19,204 nt of DNA from an uncultured bacterium (GTDB lineage: Bacteria > Patescibacteria > Paceibacteria > UBA9973 > Zambryskibacteraceae). Both the position numbers and the translations under genes were made by a program. Every line of letters begins with the position of its first letter. The stretch's first letter is position 1. Below are positions 6,917 through 14,036 of this stretch, piece by piece. The notes beneath the pieces are model-generated. The model did no database searches, had not been told where the DNA came from, and saw only the letters and a list, made by a program, of their open reading frames with translations. The DNA is taken from contig CAIXDB010000077.1 of the NCBI GenBank assembly GCA_903918125.1, forward strand, positions 1 through 19,204, given 5' to 3'.

Positions 6917-7098
6917 GCCAATCTCGTCTCGTGTCGCTTGCTTTCCGGTACATCGCGCAGGAGCTTAGAAAACAAAGCGTTTTCGAGTGCGGGGCACACG
7001 AGAAAATGCATTGTTTTCTTGAGCGACGAGCGTGAAGAAATTCGCGAGCACGCGAATATTCTGGTGACGGAAAGCAAGTGACCGAAAAAGAGATTGGC
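6917..7098 (+). ncRNA. Structured element A (putative novel RNA, about 182 nt)
   Basis: The element is non-coding on the + strand and folds as follows. P1: GCCAATCTC (6917-6925) with GAGATTGGC (7090-7098). A 7x7 internal loop: GTCTCGT / CGAAAAA. P2: GTCGCTTGCTTTCCG (6933-6947) with CGGAAAGCAAGTGAC (7068-7082), one G-U. P3: GAAAACAA (6968-6975) with TTGTTTTC (7011-7018), extended by GCGTTTTC/GAAAATGC (6977-6984/7002-7009) and GTGC/GCAC around GGG. P4: ATTCGCG/CGCGAAT (7040-7057) with loop AGCA. A possible P5, TCGCGC/GCGTGA (6953-6958/7030-7035), encloses P3. The homologue at 11193 keeps the fold with different paired bases. It lies between a strong terminator and the promoter of the VirD4-like operon. 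It may be an independent RNA, a leader or a DNA structure; the G-U pairs favour RNA read from the + strand. Confidence 0.65.
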
Positions 7099-7114
7099 GC
7101 ACGCAATTTGGTAT

Positions 7115-7143
7115 TTCAAAAATTGATTTAAATATTGTATAAT
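7115..7143 (+). promoter_or_regulatory. Leaderless promoter of the VirD4-like operon
   Basis: TTCAAA (7115-7120), a 17-nt spacer and a perfect TATAAT (7138-7143) end 9 nt before ATG 7153. TATAATTATAGTA is identical to the block before the gene at 5992. Confidence 0.7.
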
Positions 7144-7152
7144 TATAGTACC

Positions 7153-9012
7153 ATGGACCCCAACGCAATCACATACTTCGGCGAAACCGACGCACGCAAC
7201 AAAAAGATACGCTTCGGAATCAAAGCGCAGGACAGACTCCGACACATGTACGTCATCGGGAAAACCGGAATGGGTAAATCCACACTCCTCGAAAACCTGG
7301 CCATTCAAGACATACAAAACGGAAACGGAATCGCATTCATCGACCCGCACGGTGGCACGGCGGAGAAACTCCTCGACTACGTGCCGGAACATCGCATAAA
7401 AGACGTGCTGTATTTTGCACCGTTTGACATGGACTACCCGATATCGTTCAACGTGCTCGAGGACATCGGCGCGGACAAACGCCACCTCGTGGTGAACGGT
7501 CTCATGTCTACCTTTGAAAAAATCTGGGTGGACGCATGGTCTGCGCGTATGGCGTACATTTTGACGAACACCTTGCTTGCGCTCCTCGAATACCCGGGAG
7601 CAACACTCCTCGGCGTGAATAGAATGTTGACCGACAAAGACTATCGCAAAAAAGTGGTGGACAACATTCAAGATGTGTCCGTCAAAACATTTTGGATCGA
7701 AGAGTACGGCAAATGGACGGAGCGTTTCGTGGCGGACGCGATTCCGGCCATTCAAAACAAAGTCGGACAGTTCACGGCAAACCCGCTCGTGCGCAATTTG
7801 CTCGGACAGCCGGAGTCGTCATTCGATATTCGCAAATTCATGGACGAGAAAAAGATTTTGATTATCAACATGTCGAAAGGTTTGGTCGGCGAGGGCAACG
7901 CCAACCTCATCGGTTCGATGCTCATTACGAAAATCTATCTCGCGGCGATGTCACGAGCGGACAAAAGCGAACAAGAGCTGGCAAAACTTCCAAATTTCTA
8001 TTTGTACGTCGACGAGTTTCAGTCGTTTGCAAACAAATCGTTCGCAGATATTCTCTCCGAGGCGCGCAAATACAAACTGTCCTTGAATATCGCGCACCAG
8101 TACATCGAGCAAATGGAGGAGGAAGTGCGCGACGCGGTCTTCGGCAACGTGGGAACCATGATTACATTTCGTGTCGGTGCATTTGACGCGGAAGTGTTGG
8201 AAAAAGAATTTGCTCCGACATTCACGGCGGAAGATTTGGTCAATCTCGGATTCGCGCAAATATATTTGAAGCTCATGATTGATGGTGTGTCGTCGCAACC
8301 GTTTTCCGCCAAAGGTATGGCGCCGATTGCCCGACCGGAGGTCAGTTTTCGCGAGCAGGTTATCGCCTCGTCGCGCGCGCAGTTTACTCGACCGAGAGCT
8401 GTTGTGGAAAAAATTGTGATGGATTGGCACTCATCGAGCGGTGCACAAGTGGCACAATCTCCGCGACAGATGACATTGCAATCGCAACAGTCACTGCCGT
8501 TACCGGTAGAGGCTCAGCGTGTCGAACGTCCTCGCCAAGATATGCAAACATCTGCACGACCACAGACAAACGCGCAAGTGTCACAGCCGTCTCAACCTGT
8601 TCGACCTGTGGCACAACCCGTTGTCAGTGCATCGGTGTCGACCGCACCTGACCCGAACAAAACTGCTTTTATGGAGGCGGCGAAAATTTTGCAACAAAAG
8701 CAACAGCAGAAAATTGACGACGAAAAATCGGAAATGAAATCGGTCGAGCAACCACATACACAAACCATTTCACTCAACACACTCAAACGTGACAGCGACA
8801 AAAATCCAAGTACGCAGAATGTATTTAATTTAAAAAACGCAATCGCCGAGGCGTTGAAAAAACAAACGCCGTCACAACCTGTATCCCAACCAAAAATTCA
8901 ATCAGAGCAGAAACAATCTCAATCGAAACCGGAGCACGTTTCCGCGCGCGAGGTTCCGGAAAGCGTGTTGCGCGAAATTCTGAGTATGGAAAGTGACGCA
9001 AGAAAAAAATGA
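7153..9012 (+). CDS. VirD4/TraG-like P-loop ATPase with disordered C-terminal tail
   Basis: The 619-aa protein has an ATPase core resembling type IV secretion coupling proteins: Walker A GKTGMGKST (36-44), FIDPHG (62-67), Walker B with YLYVDEFQSF (283-292) and the sensor-like NIAHQYIEQM (312-321). No N-terminal membrane helices are seen, unlike classical VirD4, so it is either soluble or recruited to the membrane. From about residue 430 the chain is Gln/Ser/Pro-rich and disordered, with a short conserved-looking end (VPESVLREILSME). No relaxase, VirB or pilin gene is nearby, so a conjugation role is not supported here. It starts an operon by ATGA overlap with glycosyltransferases. ATG 7153 is chosen because the TATAAT at 7138-7143 excludes earlier starts. 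Such ATPases are frequent in CPR genomes, and their role is poorly known. Confidence 0.85.
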   Translation: MDPNAITYFGETDARNKKIRFGIKAQDRLRHMYVIGKTGMGKSTLLENLAIQDIQNGNGIAFIDPHGGTAEKLLDYVPEHRIKDVLYFAPFDMDYPISFNVLEDIGADKRHLVVNGLMSTFEKIWVDAWSARMAYILTNTLLALLEYPGATLLGVNRMLTDKDYRKKVVDNIQDVSVKTFWIEEYGKWTERFVADAIPAIQNKVGQFTANPLVRNLLGQPESSFDIRKFMDEKKILIINMSKGLVGEGNANLIGSMLITKIYLAAMSRADKSEQELAKLPNFYLYVDEFQSFANKSFADILSEARKYKLSLNIAHQYIEQMEEEVRDAVFGNVGTMITFRVGAFDAEVLEKEFAPTFTAEDLVNLGFAQIYLKLMIDGVSSQPFSAKGMAPIARPEVSFREQVIASSRAQFTRPRAVVEKIVMDWHSSSGAQVAQSPRQMTLQSQQSLPLPVEAQRVERPRQDMQTSARPQTNAQVSQPSQPVRPVAQPVVSASVSTAPDPNKTAFMEAAKILQQKQQQKIDDEKSEMKSVEQPHTQTISLNTLKRDSDKNPSTQNVFNLKNAIAEALKKQTPSQPVSQPKIQSEQKQSQSKPEHVSAREVPESVLREILSMESDARKK

Positions 9013-10175
9013 AACCGAGAAGAATTCTTATTTTTTCCACGGCATACATTCCGTTCGTCGGAGGAGCCGAAGTGGCCATCAAAGAAATCACCGACCGGCT
9101 CGGCAAGGGATTTGAGTGCGACGTTATCACGGCGCGGCTCTCGTCGAACGCGCCGGAAACGGAACGCATCGGTGCGGTGACGGTGTACAGAGTCGGTGTC
9201 GGCAAACCGCTTCGTGACAAGCTTTTTTTGCCGTTTGCCGGCGCATGGCAGGCGTCGAAACTGACGCGCGAGTACGACTATTTTTGTCTCTGGGGTGTGA
9301 TGGTTACGTTTGGTAGCGGTGCGGCGTATATTTTGAATATCGCTCGACGACTGACTGGCAAGAAAAAAATTCCAATCGTACTGACACTCCAGGAAGGCGA
9401 CTCGGAAGCACATTTGCGGTATTGCTGGGGTGGTCTCATCGGTTTGTCGTGGAAACTTGCTTTGTGGAACACGGATTTTTTGACTGGTATCAGTAACTTT
9501 CTTTTACATCGCGCCGAAAACATGGGGTATGATGGACCGCACACGCTCGTACCAAACGGGGTCGACACGAAAATTTTCACCAAAACATTTCCTGAAACAC
9601 AGAAGCGCATCATGCGAAACATTCTCGGCAAAAAAGACGGCGATATTTTTCTCGTGACCACATCGCGATTGACACACAAAAACGCCATTGACGATATTAT
9701 TTCTGCTCTTCCGTTGCTCGCGCAAAAGATTTCACTGCTCGTTATCGGGCGAGGAGAGGAAGGACAAAAATTGCAGGAGCTGGCGAACAAACTCGGCGTC
9801 TCCAGTCGCGTCAAATTTCTCGGATTTTTATCCTACACCGACATACCGAAATATTTTTCAATCTGTGATATATTTGTACGACCATCGCGTTCCGAGGGCT
9901 TTGGCAATTCGTTCATCGAGGCCATGGCAGCCGGATTGCCGGTCGTTGCCACGCCGGTCGGTGGTATTGTCGATTTCCTGGACGACAAAGAAACGGGCGT
10001 GTTCTGTGCTCCGGACAATCCGAAAAGCATTGCTCTGGCAGTGGAGCTTTTGCTCGAGGACACGGCGCTTGTGACGCGTATTACTACCCAAGCAAAAACC
10101 CGCGTCATCGAACGCTACGGTTGGGACTGCGTGGCGCGACAGATGAAAGACGTGTTTGATACAATACATTCATGA
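9009..10175 (+). CDS. Glycosyltransferase, GT4 family
   Basis: The 388-aa protein is a GT-B fold retaining transferase that would move a sugar from a nucleotide donor to a growing lipid-linked or surface glycan at the cytoplasmic membrane face. Seen motifs: N-terminal PFVGGAEVA (15-23), VPNGVD at 181-186 opening the C-terminal domain, TTSRLTHKN (217-225), IGRGEE (246-251), and the E-x7-E signature EGFGNSFIE (E296, E304) followed by AMAAGLPVVAT. Length and motifs are normal. It overlaps the ATPase gene by ATGA and the next gene by ATGA, so all three are translationally coupled. No Shine-Dalgarno motif is present. The donor and acceptor cannot be named. Confidence 0.93.
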   Translation: MKPRRILIFSTAYIPFVGGAEVAIKEITDRLGKGFECDVITARLSSNAPETERIGAVTVYRVGVGKPLRDKLFLPFAGAWQASKLTREYDYFCLWGVMVTFGSGAAYILNIARRLTGKKKIPIVLTLQEGDSEAHLRYCWGGLIGLSWKLALWNTDFLTGISNFLLHRAENMGYDGPHTLVPNGVDTKIFTKTFPETQKRIMRNILGKKDGDIFLVTTSRLTHKNAIDDIISALPLLAQKISLLVIGRGEEGQKLQELANKLGVSSRVKFLGFLSYTDIPKYFSICDIFVRPSRSEGFGNSFIEAMAAGLPVVATPVGGIVDFLDDKETGVFCAPDNPKSIALAVELLLEDTALVTRITTQAKTRVIERYGWDCVARQMKDVFDTIHS

Positions 10176-11188
10176 AAATCACAATCGCTGCAAACATATA
10201 TCCGCCCGAAATCGGGGGACCGGCCGAGTATTCGCGACAGCTCTTTGAAACATTTTTGGTTCAAGGGCATGAAACCACAGTAGTGACATACGGCTCACTC
10301 AAAAAATTTTCGACCGGTGTTCGGCATGCTCTCTATTTTTTCAAATTGTGTTTTGATTCATACGGTGCCGACTATATTATCGCCATGGATACATACAGCG
10401 TCGGACTACCCGCGGTTCTGTTCGCAAAAATATTCGGCAAAAAAATTGTCGTGCGCGTCGGCGGAGATTTTTTGTGGGAAACGTGGACGGAACGAACGGG
10501 TAAGCCAGTGTTGCTTTCAGAATTTTATACGGTCAAACAAAAACTTTCCTTTAAAGAAAAAATAATTTTTCGACTTAGTCGATTTACCCTGCGCACGGTC
10601 GACATGGTGGTTTTCAGCACCGAATGGCAAAGGAACATCGTGATGAAACCGTATCGACTGAAAAAAGAAAAAACATGCGTCGTGGAAAATTTTTATTCGC
10701 CGGTCGAGGCACTGTCAATTCAGCCCGCGGAATCTTTTTCGGAGAAAATATTTTTGTCGCCGTCACGCGACAGGTTTATAAAAAACAAAAAAACGCTCGA
10801 GATGGTGTTTAAACATGTCTCGGCAAAATACTCTCATGTTATGCTCGACACGAGTATTGTATCGCGTGAAATGTTGCGCGAAAAAATAGCAAAAAGTTAT
10901 GCAATCATCGTGTCGTCGATTTCCGAAGTTAGCCCGAACCTCGTGCTCGACGGCCTGGCGTACGGCGTGCCGGGAGTCGTGACGCGTGACACCGGCATCG
11001 CAGATAGAATCAAAGACATGGTCGTGTTTGTCGACCCGCTTTCGCACGATGACATCGCACGCGGTGTCGAATCCCTCCTCGACCCAGCTGTGTACGACGC
11101 GTGCGTACAGGCAATCATGTCACACACATTCACGCATTCGTGGAACGAAATAGCGCAGGAATTTATCGACCTCTATGAAAAATTTTGA
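10172..11188 (+). CDS. Glycosyltransferase, GT4-like, with E-x7-D variant site
   Basis: The 338-aa GT-B protein starts with ANIYPPEIGGPAEYSRQL (7-24), the typical nucleotide-sugar transferase loop. The C-terminal domain is compact: LSPSRDRFIKNKKTLEM (195-211) and SEVSPNLVLDGLAYGVP (251-267). The usual second Glu of the E-x7-E motif is Asp (E252, D260). This keeps the acid but may change donor geometry. The protein is about 40 residues shorter than common GT4 enzymes. Its start overlaps the previous stop by ATGA. It is the last gene before element B, and no terminator is seen after it unless the P1 stem of element B acts as one. Confidence 0.88.
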   Translation: MKITIAANIYPPEIGGPAEYSRQLFETFLVQGHETTVVTYGSLKKFSTGVRHALYFFKLCFDSYGADYIIAMDTYSVGLPAVLFAKIFGKKIVVRVGGDFLWETWTERTGKPVLLSEFYTVKQKLSFKEKIIFRLSRFTLRTVDMVVFSTEWQRNIVMKPYRLKKEKTCVVENFYSPVEALSIQPAESFSEKIFLSPSRDRFIKNKKTLEMVFKHVSAKYSHVMLDTSIVSREMLREKIAKSYAIIVSSISEVSPNLVLDGLAYGVPGVVTRDTGIADRIKDMVVFVDPLSHDDIARGVESLLDPAVYDACVQAIMSHTFTHSWNEIAQEFIDLYEKF

Positions 11189-11192
11189 ATTA

Positions 11193-11394
11193 AAAAATCT
11201 CGTCTCGTGTCGCACCCTTTCCGGAGACTCGAGTGGTGAGAAGCTATGTTATAGCTTCGCAAGAGAAAATAACGACGCAGGCGTGCGTGGCACACGCCGA
11301 GGAGATTATTTTCTTGAGGTTCGAGAGTGAGGAAATTTTTCACCAGAAAAATATTCCGTGCTCCGGAAAGGGTGTGACCGAGTAAGAGATTTTT
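11193..11394 (+). ncRNA. Structured element B (homologue of element A, about 202 nt)
   Basis: It has the same fold as element A. P1: AAAAATCTC (11193-11201) with GAGATTTTT (11386-11394). Internal loop GTCTCGT / CGAGTAA. P2: GTCGCACCCTTTCCGGAG (11209-11226) with CTCCGGAAAGGGTGTGAC (11361-11378), 18 bp with one G-U. An extra hairpin GAAGCTAT/ATAGCTTC (11240-11258) is missing in A. P3: GAAAATAA (11265-11272) with TTATTTTC (11306-11313), capped by GGCGTG/CACGCC. P4: ATTTTTC/GAAAAAT (11335-11352) with loop ACCA. ACTC/GAGT (11227-11230/11325-11328) may match P5 of A. Invariant unpaired or apical sequence includes GTCTCGT and GTGCGKGGCACAC (K = G or T). It begins 5 nt after a GT gene and ends 27 nt before the next. 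It could be a leader, a processing or termination element, or a separate RNA. Confidence 0.65.
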
Positions 11395-11421
11395 AAATTT
11401 TTTCATTTTTCAAAACCATTT

Positions 11422-12552
11422 ATGAAAGTCATAACAATCGGCTCGGATACAAAATTATTTGAAACCGACAGTGTCGTACAGAAACGCCAAGTCGAGTACG
11501 CCTCGCGCATGGAGGAGTTGCACATCGTCGTCTTCACCACCGGCAAAAAATTCTACGCTCACCGCGTCGGCAACCTTTTCGTTTACCCGACACACTCGAA
11601 AAGCAGATACCGCTACGTATTCGACGCATATCGTATCGGTAGAAAAATAATCGCAGACAACGGATTCGCTCGGGGAAAAAGCGTCGTCTCCGGACAAGAC
11701 ACGGCCGAATCGGGGCTCGTGGCGTACTTTCTATCACGACGATTCAAATTTCCGCTCCAGTTGCAAATGCACACCGATGTCTTCAGTCAGTTTTTCGGCA
11801 ACACATTTCTAAATCGCGTACGTCGGCTTTTGGCGAGATATCTTATCCCGCGTGCCACCGGAGTGCGAGTGGTCAGTCAGAGCATTGTCACGTCGCTCCA
11901 TCACCATTTTCCGCACATGGACACACGCATTTCCGTCCTACCGATTTATGTCGATATTCCCGGTATTGAGACGTTCACGCCAAAAAAAGATATCAAAAAA
12001 GATTTTCCGCAATTCAACTTTGTTTTGTTTATGGCAAGCCGACTGACAAAGGAAAAAAACATTGACACCGCTATTCGTGCGCTCGCCGACATCGTCAAAA
12101 GATTTCCGCACGTCGGTTTGGTTATCGCAGGCACCGGACCGGAGAAACAGCATTTGCATGCGCTCGCTCACACACTCGATGTGTCTCGCAATGTCGTCTT
12201 CATCGGTTGGCAAGACGACCTCATTTCATATTACAAAACGGCAAATGTGTATCTTTTGACTTCTCTATACGAGGGGTATGGAATGTCTCTCGTCGAGGCG
12301 GCTGCGTCCGGTTGTCCAACAGTGACCACGCGTGTCGGTGTGGCCGTCGACTTGTTTGAAAACGGCGTCAATGCATGTCTCTGCACGGTCGGCGATCAGA
12401 AGTGTTTCACTTCCGAAGTGTTGCGTCTCATTGGCGACAATGCTCTGCGTGAGTTGTTTAAAGTTGGTATTCAAGCTAGTATTCAGAAGTTGATTATTCC
12501 TCGAGAAAAATACGTTGCCGACTATGTGCGACTTTTGGAAAAACTTTTATAA
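11422..12552 (+). CDS. Glycosyltransferase, GT4 family
   Basis: The 376-aa GT-B protein is likely a retaining sugar transferase acting on surface glycan precursors. Motifs: MHTDV at 116-120, ASRLTKEKN (205-213), AGTGPE (236-241), and the E-x7-E signature EGYGMSLVE (E284, E292) followed by AAASGCPTVTT. The N-terminal domain lacks the usual GG-x-E loop and carries SDTKLFETDS instead (8-17). The gene follows element B by 27 nt, with an AT-rich gap and no Shine-Dalgarno motif or clear -10 box. Its expression may therefore depend on a promoter in or before element B. GtrA follows after 7 nt. Confidence 0.93.
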   Translation: MKVITIGSDTKLFETDSVVQKRQVEYASRMEELHIVVFTTGKKFYAHRVGNLFVYPTHSKSRYRYVFDAYRIGRKIIADNGFARGKSVVSGQDTAESGLVAYFLSRRFKFPLQLQMHTDVFSQFFGNTFLNRVRRLLARYLIPRATGVRVVSQSIVTSLHHHFPHMDTRISVLPIYVDIPGIETFTPKKDIKKDFPQFNFVLFMASRLTKEKNIDTAIRALADIVKRFPHVGLVIAGTGPEKQHLHALAHTLDVSRNVVFIGWQDDLISYYKTANVYLLTSLYEGYGMSLVEAAASGCPTVTTRVGVAVDLFENGVNACLCTVGDQKCFTSEVLRLIGDNALRELFKVGIQASIQKLIIPREKYVADYVRLLEKLL

Positions 12553-12559
12553 ACATTTT

Positions 12560-12985
12560 ATGATCATGGTTAATAAATATTTTAATTTTTTATCAAGTTA
12601 TGTTTTTTTTCGATATGTCGTGTCGGGCGGGACGAGCGCTTTTGTCGACTTGTCCGTTTTGTTCGTCTTGAACTCGCTCGTGCATGTGCAGTATCTCGTG
12701 GCGGCGATCATCGCATTTATCCTGGCGTTTGGTGTCAGTTTCACTCTTCATAAGTTTTGGACATTCCGAACGCATATCGTGCACGATACCCGCAAACAAG
12801 TATTTGTGTATCTCGCAGTTTCACTTTTTGGATTGTTATTGAACACCGGACTAATGTATATTTTTGTCAGCCATTTGCACATGGCCGTGCTTCTGTCACA
12901 AGTGTTTGTTGGACTCATGGTCGCGTGTTGCACATTTTTTCTCTCGCGAAATCTAGTCTTCAAATGGCACCTCAACGTACCATAA
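12560..12985 (+). CDS. GtrA-like membrane protein
   Basis: The 141-aa protein has four predicted membrane helices (about 15-37, 43-64, 80-102 and 108-128) and the GtrA hallmarks: FRYVVSGGTSAFVDL near the start, SFTLHKFWTF (60-69) and the repeat-like end FLSRNLVFKW. GtrA-family proteins are thought to move polyprenyl-phosphate-linked sugars across the membrane for later transfer to polysaccharide. Its place between two GT4 genes fits this role. ATG 12560 (or 12566) gives the normal length; an earlier in-frame ATG at 12515 would run through the end of the previous gene. No Shine-Dalgarno motif. Confidence 0.9.
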   Translation: MIMVNKYFNFLSSYVFFRYVVSGGTSAFVDLSVLFVLNSLVHVQYLVAAIIAFILAFGVSFTLHKFWTFRTHIVHDTRKQVFVYLAVSLFGLLLNTGLMYIFVSHLHMAVLLSQVFVGLMVACCTFFLSRNLVFKWHLNVP

Positions 12986-12990
12986 CGCAT

Positions 12991-14010
12991 ATGAAACTGC
13001 TCGTCTTTACACAAAAAGTTGACGCGAATGATCCCGTGCTCGGTTTTTTTCACGGCTGGCTCTCGGCGTTTGCCTTACGCGCCGAGTCGGTCACCGTGGT
13101 GTGCCTCGAGGAAGGGGAATACAGTCTGCCGAAAAACGTGCTTGTGTATTCGCTTGGAAAAAATAAAACAAAAAATGTCAGTCGAATGCAGTACATTAAA
13201 AATTTTTACAGCATTCTCCGACAAATTTCCGGCACATATGACACGGTGTTTGTGCATATGAACCAGGAGTATGTGTTGCTCGGCGGTTTGTATTGGAAGT
13301 GGAAAAAAACCCCCGTGCTTTTTTGGCGCAATCATCGATACGGCAACATCCTGACGCGTATCGCCGTCGCGTTGTCCACAAAAGTTTTTTGCACGTCGCC
13401 CGAATCGTACACCGCGCAGTTTGCAAACACACGGCTCATGCCTGCCGGTATTGATACGCACCTTTTTGCGCCGGTTGCTGGTGTCGTGCGCAAAGAAAAT
13501 TCTGTTTGTGTTGTCGGTCGCGTAGCACCGGTCAAGCGTATCGAGCTCGCGCTTGACGTTGTGAAATCTTTCGTTGAGTCGGGAGAGCCGATTTCCCTGA
13601 CCATTGTCGGTGAGGCTTTGGAAAAAGATATTTCGTATTATGACAGTTTGGTGCGATATGTCTCGGCGCACAATTTGTCGGAGCATGTCAGTTTTCGCGG
13701 AGCGGTCGCACCGGAGGGGCTCCCGAGCGTGTATAGCCAATTCCACATTTGTCTCAACATGACCGAGTCTGGCTCCTTCGACAAAACCATCGTCGAGTCA
13801 GCGGCGTGCGGTGCGGTGCCGATCGTGACGAATCGTTCGCTCTCGGGTATCCTGCCCGCCGAATGCATGGCACAGCCAGACGTGCCGTCAATCGTTCAGG
13901 CCATTACTCAGGCTTTCGACCCACGCGTGCAGAATGACGTGGCGCCAAAATTGGCTGATTTTGTGGAGTCGCAGAGCTTGTCGGCGCTTTTGGAAAAATT
14001 ATTTTCTTAG
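12991..14010 (+). CDS. Glycosyltransferase, GT4-like, GS-x-DK-type signature
   Basis: The 339-aa protein has a GT-B layout with a poorly conserved N-terminal half (FVHMNQEYVLLGG at about 87-99, FWRNH at 111-115). The C-terminal half is clearer: MPAGIDTHLF (150-159), VVGRVAPVKRIE (174-185), LTIVGE and GSFDKTIVESAACGAVPIVT (261-280). The first Glu of E-x7-E is replaced by Gly at the aligned position (G261), while E269 is kept. A GS-x-DK form occurs in a GT4 subgroup, so the enzyme is probably active. ATG 12991 comes 5 nt after GtrA; a longer frame from 12757 would overlap GtrA and add unrelated sequence. The next promoter starts 12 nt after its stop. Confidence 0.87.
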   Translation: MKLLVFTQKVDANDPVLGFFHGWLSAFALRAESVTVVCLEEGEYSLPKNVLVYSLGKNKTKNVSRMQYIKNFYSILRQISGTYDTVFVHMNQEYVLLGGLYWKWKKTPVLFWRNHRYGNILTRIAVALSTKVFCTSPESYTAQFANTRLMPAGIDTHLFAPVAGVVRKENSVCVVGRVAPVKRIELALDVVKSFVESGEPISLTIVGEALEKDISYYDSLVRYVSAHNLSEHVSFRGAVAPEGLPSVYSQFHICLNMTESGSFDKTIVESAACGAVPIVTNRSLSGILPAECMAQPDVPSIVQAITQAFDPRVQNDVAPKLADFVESQSLSALLEKLFS

Positions 14011-14022
14011 TTCGAAATATGA

Positions 14023-14028
14023 TATAGT
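14023..14028 (+). promoter_or_regulatory. -10 box of the deacetylase operon, leaderless spacing
   Basis: TATAGT ends 8 nt before ATG 14037, so the transcript would start at or within a few bases of the start codon. No convincing -35 box is seen. Confidence 0.45.
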
Positions 14029-14036
14029 GTCTCTAT

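Noticed and set aside
6688..7755. A 355-aa open frame on the minus strand spanning element A and the start of the VirD4-like gene
   Set aside because: It lies opposite a well-supported ATPase gene and a structured element, has no recognisable domain, and its His/Val/Cys-rich composition looks like an antisense shadow.
6917..11394. Elements A and B as MITEs or insertion sequences with terminal inverted repeats
   Set aside because: The end repeats differ between the copies while remaining self-complementary. Transposon ends would conserve sequence, not pairing. No target duplications or transposase are seen.
6917..11394. Elements A and B as 6S RNA, RNase P or tmRNA
   Set aside because: Lengths are near 6S, but the fold is branched and occurs twice; the conserved motifs of RNase P and tmRNA are absent.
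12757..12990. Longer N-terminus for the GT4-like gene at 12991
   Set aside because: The extension lies out of frame inside gtrA and shows no GT similarity.
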